NCBI GenBank assembly: GCA_002320815.1
Contig: DCLA01000020.1
Coordinates: 14,557-78,556, forward strand
Reading direction: 5' to 3'
Source: Myxococcales bacterium UBA1660
GTDB lineage: Bacteria; Myxococcota_A; Polyangia; Polyangiales; Houyiibacteriaceae
DNA length: 64,000 bases
A program made the translations under genes and the position numbers. This document shows positions 33,730 through 43,169 of the stretch, one piece after another. The notes below the pieces were generated by a model. That model was not told where the DNA came from. It did no database searches and was given only the letters and a program-made list of their open reading frames with translations. The first letter of the stretch is position 1, and each line of letters starts with the position of its first letter.

Positions 33730-35124
33730 TCACTTGGGGGTCGGGTGGGTCATGTCCTTGGGCGTGACCGCGGCGTCGAACTCCTCACCGGTCATGAAGC
33801 CCAGGTCCTGCACCGACTCGCGGAGCGTGATGTCCTTCTGGAAGGCGTTCTTGGCCACCTTGGCGGCCTTGTCGTAGCCGATGTGCGGGTTCAGGGCGGT
33901 GACCAGCATGAGCGAGCCGTGGAGGTTCTTCTCGATGGTCTTGGTCACCGGCTCCAGCCCCCGGACGCAGCGCTCCTCGAAGGAGGCGCAGGCGTCGCCG
34001 AGGAGGCGCACCGAGTGCAGGAGCGCGTTGGCCATGACCGGCTTGTAGACGTTGAGCTCGAAGTTGCCCTGGCTGCCGGCGAAGCCGACGGTGGCGTCGT
34101 TCCCGAAGACCTGGCAGCAGACCATGGTCAGCGCCTCGCACTGGGTCGGGTTCACCTTGCCGGGCATGATGGAGCTGCCCGGCTCGTTCTCGGGGATGCG
34201 GATCTCCCCGATGCCGCAGCGCGGTCCGGAGGCGAGCCAGCGGACGTCGTTGGCGATCTTCATGCACGCCGCCGCGAGCTGCTTCACCGCGCCGTGGGTC
34301 CCCACGAAGGCGTCGTGGGCCGCCAGGGCGGCGAACTTGTTGGGCGCGGTCACGAAGGCGTGGCCGGTGAGCTCGCCGATGACCTCGGCCACGCGCTCGG
34401 CGTAGCCCTCCACCGTGTTGAGCCCGGTGCCGACCGCGGTGCCGCCGAGGGCCAGCTCGTAGAGCTGGGGCAGCGTGTTCTGGATGGCCCGCATGGCGTG
34501 GTCGAGCTGCGAGACCCAACCGCTGATCTCCTGGCCCAGGGTCAGCGGGGTGGCGTCCTGCAGGTGGGTACGGCCGATCTTGACGATGTCGGTGAAGGCC
34601 TTGGCCTTCTCGTCCAGGGTGTCCCGGAGGACCTTCACCTTGGGGATCATCTCGGCGATGGCCACGACCGCCGCGATGTGCATCGCGGTGGGGAAGGTGT
34701 CGTTGCTCGACTGGGAGCGGTTGACGTGGTCGTTGGGGTGGACCGGCGCCTTACTGCCCATCTCGCCCCCGGCGATCTCGATCGCGCGGTTCGAGATGAC
34801 CTCGTTGACGTTCATGTTCGACTGGGTGCCCGACCCGGTCTGCCAGACCACCAGGGGGAAGTGGTCGTCGAGCTTCCCGGCGATGACCTCGTCGGCGGCC
34901 TTCACGATGAGGTCGCAGATCTCCGGCTCCAGGTTGCCCAGCTCGCGGTTGGTCAGCGCCGCGGCCTTCTTGAGCACACCGAAGGCGCGGACGACCTCCA
35001 GGGGCATGCGGTCGTCGCCGATGGGGAAGTTCATCTTCGAGCGGGCCGTTTGCGCCCCGTAGTACCGATCCTTCGGCACCTCGATCTCACCCATGGAGTC
35101 CTTCTCGATCCGTACGTCGCTCAT
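33730..35124 (-). CDS. fumC: Class II fumarate hydratase
   Basis: A 464-residue TCA-cycle enzyme (fumarate to malate) of the aspartase/fumarase superfamily. Signatures are QTGSGTQSNMNVNEVI, HPNDHVNRSQSSNDTFPTAMHIA, GRTHLQDATPLTLGQE and the superfamily loop GSSIMPGKVNPTQCE with the catalytic Ser. AGGAGG lies 11 nt before ATG 35124 and only 2 nt before ATG 35133, so the former is preferred. It is divergent from the fusion protein at 35228, so both promoters share about 100 bp. Confidence 0.97.
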   Translation of the reverse strand: MSDVRIEKDSMGEIEVPKDRYYGAQTARSKMNFPIGDDRMPLEVVRAFGVLKKAAALTNRELGNLEPEICDLIVKAADEVIAGKLDDHFPLVVWQTGSGTQSNMNVNEVISNRAIEIAGGEMGSKAPVHPNDHVNRSQSSNDTFPTAMHIAAVVAIAEMIPKVKVLRDTLDEKAKAFTDIVKIGRTHLQDATPLTLGQEISGWVSQLDHAMRAIQNTLPQLYELALGGTAVGTGLNTVEGYAERVAEVIGELTGHAFVTAPNKFAALAAHDAFVGTHGAVKQLAAACMKIANDVRWLASGPRCGIGEIRIPENEPGSSIMPGKVNPTQCEALTMVCCQVFGNDATVGFAGSQGNFELNVYKPVMANALLHSVRLLGDACASFEERCVRGLEPVTKTIEKNLHGSLMLVTALNPHIGYDKAAKVAKNAFQKDITLRESVQDLGFMTGEEFDAAVTPKDMTHPTPK

Positions 35125-35227
35125 CGCTGGCATGACCTCCTGGGCCGCGGCTTACCGCAGGTGGGGGCCGCGGTCCAACGCGCTCGCTTTTCTCGACTTT
35201 CGGAGGCCATCGTCTATCTCTGGCCCC

Positions 35228-37930
35228 ATGGCCGGCCTCCGCCGAACGCTCCCCCTCCTCCTCGCTCTGCTCGCCTTCGCCCCGGTGGCCGAGGCCCAGG
35301 ACCTGCGCGCCCAGCTCCAGGCGCTCCGGGCGGACCGGCCCGCCGGGATCCCCGAGGGCACGCTCGTCTCCATCGAGCACCTCCTGGACACCGCGGACCG
35401 CATCGAGACCCGCGACTTCGGGGACGAAGCGGCCTCCTGGCGCCGCCGGGCCGAGCGCTATCTCACGCTCGCCGCCCGGGGCACGGACCCCTACCCCCTG
35501 GCCAAGAACGAGATCGTCAACCGCGGCTACCGCTCCGTGGTCAGCGAGCGGCTCCAGGGGTACGCCATCTACGTCCCCCCGGACTACGACCCCACCAAGT
35601 CCTACCCGCTTTACATCGCCCTCCACGGGGGCTCGTCCAACGGGAACCTCTTCGTCGGCGTGGTGCTGGGGAACAACATGGACTGGCTGACCTACGACGA
35701 GCACCTCTACGACGACTACGTGCCGCGCTGGTCGCCCGAGTGGATCGTCGTCGCCCCCACCGGCTTCGGGCAGATCATGTGGCGCTGGATGGGCGAGAAA
35801 GACGTCCTCGACGTGCTCGACGACGTGCAGCGGCACTACGCGGTGGACCCCGACCGAGTGGTGCTCGGCGGCCTCAGCAACGGCGGCGTGGGCGCCTACG
35901 CCATCGGCATGCGGCACGCCTGGCGCTTCGCGATGGTCCAGGCGATGGCCGGCGCGCCGAGCTGGGAGCAGTACCTGGGCGGCCGAATGGAGACCGCCGA
36001 GCGGCGGGTGGTGCGGCCCTGGAGCGGCATGCACCTGGCCCAGAACTCGGTGAACACCACCTTCCACTACTACCACGGTCGCACCGACACCGGGCCCATG
36101 CGGCCGCGCTACATCGAGGAGTTCACGCGGCACCTGCGGGGGCTCGACGACGTGCCGGTCAACGAGACCTGGTTCGACGCCGGGCACGACATCCTCTACC
36201 GGGTCCATCGGCACGGCCGCATCTACGACCGGCTCGACGCCACCCGGGACCCGCGACCGGCCGAGGTCCGGGTGGCGACCGGGGACTACCGCGCCGCGCG
36301 CCAGCACTGGCTGACGGTGACGCGCATCCGGGACTACCCGCAGATGGTCGAGATCCGCGGCGCGGTGGCGGGCTCCACGCTGAACCTCACCGACGCCCCG
36401 GGCGTGGACGCGGTCAGCCTGGAGATGGCCGACGTGCCGCTGCCCGCGGGGGACGTGACGGTGAAGGTGGGCCAGGCCGAGGTCTACTCCGGGCCCCGGG
36501 CGGCCCTGGGCACCCGGCTCCATCTGACCCGCACCGCCGGCGGCTGGCGCACCGGCTTCCCGCCCACCGACGGCCTCCGGAAGCGCCCCGGCCTCAGCGG
36601 GCCGGTCAGCGACGCCTACTTCGGGCGCATGATCCACGTCTACGGGACCCGGAACGCCGAGCACACCGAGGACCTCCGGGAGGCCGCCCAGCGGGGCGCC
36701 CGGGGTTGGCCCCTGTGGTCCTGGGATCTCAGCCAGCAGGTGGTCGCCGACACCGAGCTGACCGACGCCATGATGGCCCAGGCCCACGTGGTCCTCTACG
36801 GCTCGCCGGGCGACAACGCCGTGCTCGAGCGGATCGCCGGCGCCCTGCCCATCCGCGTCGAACCCGGCGCGGTCGTCGTGGGCTCGGAGCGCTACGAGGG
36901 CGCCGACGTGGGGGTGCGCTTCATCCACCCCAACCCGCTGGCGCCGCAGCGCTACGTGATCGTCCAGGCGGGCGTGACGCCCCGCGCGGTGAAGAAGGGC
37001 AACGAGCTCCCGGAGTTCGTCCCCGACTACCTGGTCTGGGACGACCGGACCGTGAGCGGGCCCCAGCGGCGGGTCACCGGGCCCAAGCCGGTCCGCGCGA
37101 TGGGCTTCTTCGACGACCGGTGGCAGCTCCCCGGCCGGGAGCGCGCGGCGGCCGAAGGCGCCGGCCCCGACCAGCTCGACGCCGAGGCCGAGACCCCGGA
37201 GCCCTCGTTGCCCATCCCGGCCGCCCCCGCGGTCCCCGCCGCGCCCCGACGCTTTCGGGCCCCGGCCAGCGACCAGGCCGGCCAGGCGGCGCGCCGCATC
37301 GCCCGGCTGGTCCCCACCTTCGAGAACTATCGGGCCACCATCGGCGGCGCCGAGTGGCGGGTGAAGCGGGCGGCCGAGTGGTCCATCGGACCCACCGACG
37401 AGTGCCTCGCCGAGCTGGCCGACACCGGCATCCCGGCCCGGGCGCGGCCGGAGCCCCACCCCCTCACGCCCAGCGCGGTGGAGATCCTCGGTCCGGTCGA
37501 CGGCGTGTGGTTCCGGATGACCCACGAGGAGCAACCCTTCGTGGTGAGCTGCGAGCTGGCGAAGCGGATCCCGGCCATCGTCGCCATCCTGAAGGAGCAC
37601 GGCGTCCACGGAGTGGAGGTGCTGAGCGCCCACCGCACCTACCCGCGGACCAGCTTCCACCGCATGGGCCTCGCGCTGGACCTGATGCGCTTCTGGACCG
37701 ACGACGGCTGGCTCTCGGTCCAGGAGCACTACGAGGCCACCCCGATGCAGGCGACCTGCGGCGGCCCCCGACCGCGGGATCCCCGCGCGCGCACCCTCCG
37801 CGCCATCGGCTGCGCTCTCTGGGAGACCGAAGGCTTCGCCAGCGTGCTCACCCCCAACTACAACGAGGGGCACCGGGACCACTTCCACCTGGACATCCGG
37901 CCCGACGATCCTCGGCTCTTCTTGCGCTGA
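35228..37930 (+). CDS. Secreted esterase fused to extensin-like (M15-type) peptidase domain
   Basis: A 900-residue secreted protein (signal ending VAEA, about residue 23). Residues 100-330 form an alpha/beta-hydrolase of the feruloyl esterase/PHB depolymerase kind: oxyanion HGG (133-135), nucleophile Ser217 in GGLSNGG, probable Asp287 (GRTDTG) and His320 (DAGHDI). A beta-rich middle part follows. The C-terminal ~130 residues match the extensin-like/D,D-peptidase fold: HRMGLALDLMRFW (His811, Asp818) and HRDHFHLDI (882-890) are the zinc ligands. A Pro/Ala linker (about 655-690) joins the halves. The pairing is unusual and suggests processing of an acylated or wall-linked polymer. Confidence 0.85.
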   Translation: MAGLRRTLPLLLALLAFAPVAEAQDLRAQLQALRADRPAGIPEGTLVSIEHLLDTADRIETRDFGDEAASWRRRAERYLTLAARGTDPYPLAKNEIVNRGYRSVVSERLQGYAIYVPPDYDPTKSYPLYIALHGGSSNGNLFVGVVLGNNMDWLTYDEHLYDDYVPRWSPEWIVVAPTGFGQIMWRWMGEKDVLDVLDDVQRHYAVDPDRVVLGGLSNGGVGAYAIGMRHAWRFAMVQAMAGAPSWEQYLGGRMETAERRVVRPWSGMHLAQNSVNTTFHYYHGRTDTGPMRPRYIEEFTRHLRGLDDVPVNETWFDAGHDILYRVHRHGRIYDRLDATRDPRPAEVRVATGDYRAARQHWLTVTRIRDYPQMVEIRGAVAGSTLNLTDAPGVDAVSLEMADVPLPAGDVTVKVGQAEVYSGPRAALGTRLHLTRTAGGWRTGFPPTDGLRKRPGLSGPVSDAYFGRMIHVYGTRNAEHTEDLREAAQRGARGWPLWSWDLSQQVVADTELTDAMMAQAHVVLYGSPGDNAVLERIAGALPIRVEPGAVVVGSERYEGADVGVRFIHPNPLAPQRYVIVQAGVTPRAVKKGNELPEFVPDYLVWDDRTVSGPQRRVTGPKPVRAMGFFDDRWQLPGRERAAAEGAGPDQLDAEAETPEPSLPIPAAPAVPAAPRRFRAPASDQAGQAARRIARLVPTFENYRATIGGAEWRVKRAAEWSIGPTDECLAELADTGIPARARPEPHPLTPSAVEILGPVDGVWFRMTHEEQPFVVSCELAKRIPAIVAILKEHGVHGVEVLSAHRTYPRTSFHRMGLALDLMRFWTDDGWLSVQEHYEATPMQATCGGPRPRDPRARTLRAIGCALWETEGFASVLTPNYNEGHRDHFHLDIRPDDPRLFLR

Positions 37931-37973
37931 AGAGTCTTTGCGCTTCGGCGCAGGACCGGTACAACGCCCGCCG

Positions 37974-39173
37974 ATGAAGGACGAGACCCGCGAAGCCCTC
38001 GAGGCCCTGCGTTCGGCGCTCCAGCTGGACACCGACCTGGGGGAGGACCCGGTCCAGGCCCTGCGAGCCCTGGCCGCCGACGCCGACGCGATCACCGCGC
38101 GCACCTTCGAAGGCGACCCCTACGCCGCCCTGGTGCTGGCCGACGCCCCGGGCTCGGCCGAGCTCGAGGTCGCCGCCCGCGTCTCCGGACTGGTCCCCTT
38201 CGCCACCGAGTGGTGGCAACACACCGTGTTCTACGTGGACCAGACCGAGGACCCCGAGGGGAACCACCGGGTCTACGTCCGCGACGAGGACTCGCTGCCG
38301 GGCCTGCCCGAGTTCTCGCTGCCTTCCGTCGCCGCGCTGGCGCGGGGCTGGGCCCAGGCCGCCGGCGGCGACACCGAGGTCGCCTGGGAGCGCCTGGTGG
38401 ACGACGATTGGGAAGAGGGCCCGACCTCCGGCTCCTTCGTCCTCGAGACCATGGTGCGCGGCTCGCTCTCGTCCCAGTGGGCGATGGCCGGCGTGGGGGC
38501 CTTCATGCCTTCCCGGCCCGAGCTCGCCGATCAGCCGCTGCCCGTGGGCGCCGACGCCCCCGGCCGGACCCTCTGCCTCCACGCGCTGCGCGTGGTGCGC
38601 CTCGCCGGCGAGCTCCCGCTGCCCCAGGACCTGGTCCTGGCCGCCCTGGCGCCGGAGCACCGGGAATACCTCGAGCACCTCAAGGAGCTCGAGGGCGCCT
38701 TCACCGGCGAAGAGCCGCCGGTGGTGGTCGCCGCGTCCAAGAGCGGCCCCGCGCCGACCAAGAAGGCCGCCAAGGCTTGGCTGAAGAGCTTCGCCGCCAT
38801 CGAGGTGGCTCCCGAGCCGATGGACCCGCTGGCCGCGCTCCTCAGCGAGCTGGGCGGCGCCGGCGGCCTCGGTGACGCCCTCGACCTCGAGGACGAGGAG
38901 GACGAGAAGCCCGCCGAGCTGACCACCTTCGAGAAGCGGCTTCGCAACGGAGTCGACGAGGTGATCGCCAGCATGGAAGAGAACGGCGAGCTCGAGGTCA
39001 TCCGCCGCGACATGCTCCTCGACGAGCTCACCCGGGTGGCCGAGGACGCACGCAGCCCCAAGCACCTCTTGAAGAAGCTGGTCTACGCCCTCGTGGAGTC
39101 CGAGGCGGTCGAGGAGATCTACGTCACCGACGACCAGATCCACGACGCCTTCAAGGCCAAGCTGGGCCTCTGA
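37974..39173 (+). CDS. Hypothetical acidic protein, 399 residues
   Basis: It starts at ATG 37974 (MKDETREALEALRSAL), 43 bp behind the fusion gene. No signal peptide. The central part contains Trp-rich segments (FATEWWQHTVFYVD, VAWERLVDDDW), and the C-terminus is a helical acidic domain after an EDEEDEK stretch. Family and function are not recognised. Codon use supports a real gene. Confidence 0.7.
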   Translation: MKDETREALEALRSALQLDTDLGEDPVQALRALAADADAITARTFEGDPYAALVLADAPGSAELEVAARVSGLVPFATEWWQHTVFYVDQTEDPEGNHRVYVRDEDSLPGLPEFSLPSVAALARGWAQAAGGDTEVAWERLVDDDWEEGPTSGSFVLETMVRGSLSSQWAMAGVGAFMPSRPELADQPLPVGADAPGRTLCLHALRVVRLAGELPLPQDLVLAALAPEHREYLEHLKELEGAFTGEEPPVVVAASKSGPAPTKKAAKAWLKSFAAIEVAPEPMDPLAALLSELGGAGGLGDALDLEDEEDEKPAELTTFEKRLRNGVDEVIASMEENGELEVIRRDMLLDELTRVAEDARSPKHLLKKLVYALVESEAVEEIYVTDDQIHDAFKAKLGL

Positions 39174-39250
39174 CCGGCTCCGGCGACGGCGCGTCGTCGG
39201 GCTCCGTAGAAAACTTGGTCGCCACGCCTACGGCGTGCGACGGCCGAGGT

Positions 39251-40897
39251 ATGGGTCGTCTTCGAGCAGGTCTCCTCCCTCTTCTCGTCGGGCTCTTGGG
39301 CTGCGACCCGAAGGGCGCCGAAGAGAGCGACGCCCGGGTACCCGATGCCCGCGCGCGGGTGGTCGCGATCCCCGCGACCGAGGGCCCGGCGCCCGCGGTG
39401 GCGGAGGACCCCCCGGAGGCGCCGCCGACGCCGACGACGGAGGCCTCCGAGCCCGAGGCGTCGCACGAGCCCGCCCCCGAGGCGGTGGATCCCCGCGCGG
39501 CCTTCGACGCGCGCTACCCCAACCACGGGATCACCTTCCACTTCCTCGCGCGGGTCCGCGCCGAGCCCAACCAGAGCGCCGACGTCGTGGGCTACATGCG
39601 CCGCGGCGCCCGCTTCAGGGCCACCGAGCGGGTCCCCGGCGTGGGCTGCGCCCGCGGCTGGTTCGAGGTGCCCGGCGACGGCTTCGTCTGCCGCGGCGAG
39701 GGCTTCCTCATCGGCAGCGAGCCCCCCAGCTTCGAGCCCACGCCGGTGCCCCCCGCGCTGGAAGACGCCCTACCCTACGCCTACGGCTGGGTCCCCCGGG
39801 ACGACGTCGCCCAGTTCTGGCACCTGCCCACCGAGAGCGAGGAGCGCGCGGTGGCCGACGTCTTCGCCGGCCTCCGCCGCCAGGCGGAAGCGGCCCCGAG
39901 CCCCGAAGTCGCCAGCGAGGGCGAGACCGTGGAGCAGGCCGCCGTCGACGAGGGCGCGGTCGAGGCCCCGCCGCCGCCGGGAAGCGCCGAGGACGACAGC
40001 GCCGAGGACGAAGAACTCGGCGAGGCCGGCAGCTTGGCCCCGGTGACCGTGGCCCAGGCGAACCCCTTGGAGATCCCCGACTTCGTGCGCCTGCGCATGC
40101 GCCGCGGCTTCTACGTGAGCCTCGACCGCGAAGAGGTCGACGGGTCGCGGAACTTCTTCCGGACCGTCCGCGGCGCCTACGTCCGCGCCGACGCGGTCGC
40201 GCCCAACGAGCCGCCCGACCACCGCGGCGTGGTGCTCGGCGGTCAGTGGCAGCTCCCCATCGCGTTCGTCTACCGGGGCAACACCAGCCGCCTCCGCCGT
40301 GTGGGCACCTCCAACCGCTTCCGCGAGGTGGGCCGCCTGGACAAGCACACCCCGCTCCGGGTGCTGGACACCCTCGAGCGCGGCGGCCAGCGCTACGCCA
40401 TCACCCGCGGCGGCGACCTCGTGCGGGGGACCTCTCTGCGCTGGGCGGAGCCCATCGAGCGCCCGGAGGACATCGAGGAGGGCGAGCGCTGGATCCACGT
40501 CCGGCTGAGCGAGCAGACCGTGGTGGCCTACGAGGGAGACACGCCCATCTTCGCCACCACCGTCAGCACCGGCCGCGCCGGCTTCGAGACCCCGACCGGG
40601 CTCTTCCGGGTCCAGTCGAAGCACGTGTCGACCACCATGGACGACCTGACCAACCCCGACGAGGCCTACCTCATCGAGGACGTCCCCTGGACCATGTACT
40701 TCGAGGGGAACTACGCCCTCCACGCCGCGTTCTGGCACGACGGCTTCGGCCGCCAGCGCAGCCACGGCTGCGTGAACCTGGCGCCGGCCGACGCCCGCTG
40801 GCTCTTCCGCTGGTCGGGCCCGGAGCTCCCCGCGAGCTGGCACGGCACCTTCGCCACCCGGAACCGCCGGGGCAGCGCCGTCTACGTCACCGAGTAG
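39251..40897 (+). CDS. L,D-transpeptidase (YkuD) lipoprotein with SH3-like region
   Basis: A 548-residue envelope enzyme. The signal MGRLRAGLLPLLVGLLGC ends in a lipobox. A Pro/Glu/Ala linker is followed by an SH3-like region (ARVRAEPNQSADVVGYMRRGARF). The C-terminal YkuD domain (about 415-540) includes IHVRLSEQTVVAYEGDTPIFATTVSTG, YALHAAFWHDGFG and the catalytic RSHGCVNLAPADARWLF with His505 and Cys507. Such enzymes make 3-3 peptidoglycan crosslinks or attach proteins to the wall. ATG 39251 gives an intact signal peptide. Confidence 0.92.
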   Translation: MGRLRAGLLPLLVGLLGCDPKGAEESDARVPDARARVVAIPATEGPAPAVAEDPPEAPPTPTTEASEPEASHEPAPEAVDPRAAFDARYPNHGITFHFLARVRAEPNQSADVVGYMRRGARFRATERVPGVGCARGWFEVPGDGFVCRGEGFLIGSEPPSFEPTPVPPALEDALPYAYGWVPRDDVAQFWHLPTESEERAVADVFAGLRRQAEAAPSPEVASEGETVEQAAVDEGAVEAPPPPGSAEDDSAEDEELGEAGSLAPVTVAQANPLEIPDFVRLRMRRGFYVSLDREEVDGSRNFFRTVRGAYVRADAVAPNEPPDHRGVVLGGQWQLPIAFVYRGNTSRLRRVGTSNRFREVGRLDKHTPLRVLDTLERGGQRYAITRGGDLVRGTSLRWAEPIERPEDIEEGERWIHVRLSEQTVVAYEGDTPIFATTVSTGRAGFETPTGLFRVQSKHVSTTMDDLTNPDEAYLIEDVPWTMYFEGNYALHAAFWHDGFGRQRSHGCVNLAPADARWLFRWSGPELPASWHGTFATRNRRGSAVYVTE

Positions 40898-40943
40898 CGG
40901 CTGGCTGCACCGGCTGGCTGCACCGGCTGGCTGCACCGGCTGG
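40898..40943. repeat. 13-bp tandem repeat, 3.5 copies
   Basis: CGGCTGGCTGCAC repeats exactly three times (40898-40910, 40911-40923, 40924-40936), then half a copy (CGGCTGG). The array starts directly after the transpeptidase stop and lies 23 bp before the P-type ATPase homologue. A second 13-bp array lies on the other side of that gene. Confidence 0.9.
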
Positions 40944-40966
40944 CGACGCCTGCTACATCGCCGCGG

Positions 40967-43168
40967 ATGCACCCCGCCCGGCCGCAGGTACCCAGCCGTC
41001 CCTGCCCGGCGTGCGCCAAGCCGGTCGACCCGCTGCGCGCGCCGGAGGTGGTCGTCGTGCCCGCCGGCCCGCGCTACCTGTGCAGCGAGGGCTGCCGGCA
41101 GCGGTACCTGGAGACGGTGCGCACCCAGGAGTCCCGGCGCCAGGTGCAGCCCGCCCCGGTCACCGTCCCCCAACGGGTCCGCGACGCCACCCGGCCCTCG
41201 ATGATCCTGCCCGCGGCGGACGCCAGCACCAGCACCATGCGGCGCCCCGCGCTGCTCGACGTGGGCGAGACCCCGGTGCCCTGGCCCGCGCTGGTTGCCG
41301 CGCTGAGCGCCTTCGCCCTGGCGCTGGTCGCGCGCACCCCGCTCGTCGGCGGGGTCGCCGCCGTGCTGGTGGCCACCTCGGCAGCGCTCACGCTGCAGCA
41401 CCACGCCAGCGCGCGTTCGACCATCGGGTGGCTCACCTGGCTCGCGGGACCGGTCGGCGCGACGCTGACCGCCGCCGGCGGATGGCTCGCCCTCCGCGAG
41501 GACTCCACGCACTGGTGGACCCTGGCCGCGTCCGGCCTGGCCGCCGCCGCGATGGCTCTGCGCGCCCTCCTCGACGCCCGCGGTCGCGAGCCGGTGGCCG
41601 ACGCCGTGCGCGCGCTCCTGGCGCAGCTCCCGACCCGCGCCCGCATCCCCGCACGCGACGACGGCGAGACCACCCGCTACGAAGAGGTCCACCTCTCCGA
41701 GGTGCGCGCCGGCGAGGTGGTCCTGGTCGTCGAGGGCGAGACCCTCGGCGTCGATGGCGTGGTGCAGGCGGGCGAGGCGGACGCGCTCCTGCACCCCGGC
41801 GCCCAGACTCCGGAGCACCGCCGCCCCGGCGACTCGCTCCTGGCCGGAGCCAAGGTCACCCGGGGCGCGCTCCGGGTCCGGGCCACCCGCGTGGGCGCCG
41901 AGCGCGCGCTCCAGCGCATCCCGCGCTTCGGTCTCGTCGCCGGCCGCCGCGCGGCGCGCACGGCCCGCGTCGCCGATCGCATCCAGACCATCGGCGGCGC
42001 CGTCGCCGTGGCCGGGGCCTTGGCCGGCGCGCTCCTGCTCACGGGCAACCCCGGTCTGGCGGGCGCGCTGACCGCAGGCGGCGCGGTGCTCCTCGCGGCC
42101 CCGCTCCTGGCCGCCCGCCGCGCCGCCGAGTCGCCCTTCGTGGCCGCCGCCGCCAGCGCCGCCAGCCGGGGCATCGTCTTCAGCGACGCGCGCACCCTGG
42201 ACGCCGCGGGGCGGGTGTCCACCGCGGCCCTCTGCACCACCGGCACCGTCACCGTGGGGCACCCCGAGGTGGTCGAGGTGACCCCCATCGGCGACGCCGA
42301 CGTCGACGCGCTGCTGGGCATGGTCGCCGGCACCTGCGCCAAGGTGGAGGTCCCCGAAGCCCGCGGCATCCGCCGGTACACCCGCGCCCACATGATCGAG
42401 CCGCGCCTCGTCCGGCGGGTCGTACGGCATCCGGGCCGCGGCGTGACGGCGTTCGTCCCCGGCAGCGAGGGCCTGGTGGTCGGGAACCGGCAGCTCCTGC
42501 TGGACGAGGGCATCAGCGTGGCCGTCGCCGACGCCGCCGCGATGCGCGCAGAAGAGCGGGGCGAGACGGCGGTCTTCGTCGGCCTGGGCGGCCGGGTCCG
42601 CGCGGTCCTGGCCCTCCGCGACGAGGTTCGCCCCGGCGCGCGCGCCGCGGTCCAGCGCATGTTCGACCAGCAGATCGAGGTGGTCCTGGTCTCGGGTGAC
42701 CACCGCGCCACCGTCGAGGCTCTGGCGAGCACCCTGGACGTCCAGAACGTCAAAGCCGAGCTGGTCCCCGACGAGCAGCGCGACGCCGTCCGCGCCCTGA
42801 CCGGCGCCGGCGAAGACGTCGCCGCCGTCGGCTTCGCCCCCCAGGACGCCGAGGTCCTCGGCGCCGCCGGCGTCCCCATCGTCCTCGCCGCCGCCGGCGG
42901 CGCGCAGGGCGAACGCGGCATCGCCCTCGCCACCGATGACGTCCGCGACGCCGCCGCCGCCCTGTGGATCGCCCGCGCCGCCCGCACCGAAGCCTGGCGC
43001 GGCGTCCTCCTCGCCACCGGCGCCGGCAGCCTCCTCATGGCCGCCGCCGCCCTCGGCTGGGCCGGCCCCGCCGTCGCCGCCCTCGGCGCCCTGGCCATCG
43101 ACGCCCACACCCTCCTCGGCGGCCCCCGCCTCCTCCACCGCGTCGCCCTCCGCATCCCGCTCCGCTGA
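40967..43168 (+). CDS. P1B-type ATPase homologue lacking catalytic residues (putative pseudo-pump)
   Basis: A 733-residue protein with an N-terminal TRASH/YHS-like Cys ribbon (Cys13, Cys16, Cys39, Cys43), several membrane helices and the order of actuator, core and C-terminal helices of heavy-metal P-type ATPases. The signatures are changed: DKTGT is CTTGT (Cys423 replaces the phosphorylated Asp), TGES is PGAQ (277-280), the CPx membrane site is APLLAARR (379-386) and GDGxND is GFAPQD (622-627). Conserved pieces remain: PGDSLLAGA, ATRVGAERAL, HP (488-489) and VSGDHRATVEAL. The frame is open with no stop, so it is not a fresh pseudogene. It cannot pump by the known cycle; a metal-sensing or structural role is inference. 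Confidence 0.85.
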   Translation: MHPARPQVPSRPCPACAKPVDPLRAPEVVVVPAGPRYLCSEGCRQRYLETVRTQESRRQVQPAPVTVPQRVRDATRPSMILPAADASTSTMRRPALLDVGETPVPWPALVAALSAFALALVARTPLVGGVAAVLVATSAALTLQHHASARSTIGWLTWLAGPVGATLTAAGGWLALREDSTHWWTLAASGLAAAAMALRALLDARGREPVADAVRALLAQLPTRARIPARDDGETTRYEEVHLSEVRAGEVVLVVEGETLGVDGVVQAGEADALLHPGAQTPEHRRPGDSLLAGAKVTRGALRVRATRVGAERALQRIPRFGLVAGRRAARTARVADRIQTIGGAVAVAGALAGALLLTGNPGLAGALTAGGAVLLAAPLLAARRAAESPFVAAAASAASRGIVFSDARTLDAAGRVSTAALCTTGTVTVGHPEVVEVTPIGDADVDALLGMVAGTCAKVEVPEARGIRRYTRAHMIEPRLVRRVVRHPGRGVTAFVPGSEGLVVGNRQLLLDEGISVAVADAAAMRAEERGETAVFVGLGGRVRAVLALRDEVRPGARAAVQRMFDQQIEVVLVSGDHRATVEALASTLDVQNVKAELVPDEQRDAVRALTGAGEDVAAVGFAPQDAEVLGAAGVPIVLAAAGGAQGERGIALATDDVRDAAAALWIARAARTEAWRGVLLATGAGSLLMAAAALGWAGPAVAALGALAIDAHTLLGGPRLLHRVALRIPLR

Positions 43169-43169
43169 A

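Noticed and set aside
33622..37977. A 1451-codon frame antisense to fumC and continuing through the fusion gene
   Set aside because: Same artefact. fumC on the minus strand and the esterase-peptidase on the plus strand explain the region completely.
39235..42699. An open frame of over 1150 codons across the transpeptidase and P-type ATPase genes
   Set aside because: It is a shadow frame made of Arg/Pro/Ala/Gly-rich text, typical of GC-rich DNA. The real genes in the other frame have recognisable domains.
40967..43168. The P-type ATPase homologue as a frameshifted pseudogene
   Set aside because: The frame is continuous, starts and ends normally, keeps conserved secondary motifs on both sides of each changed site, and shows normal codon use.
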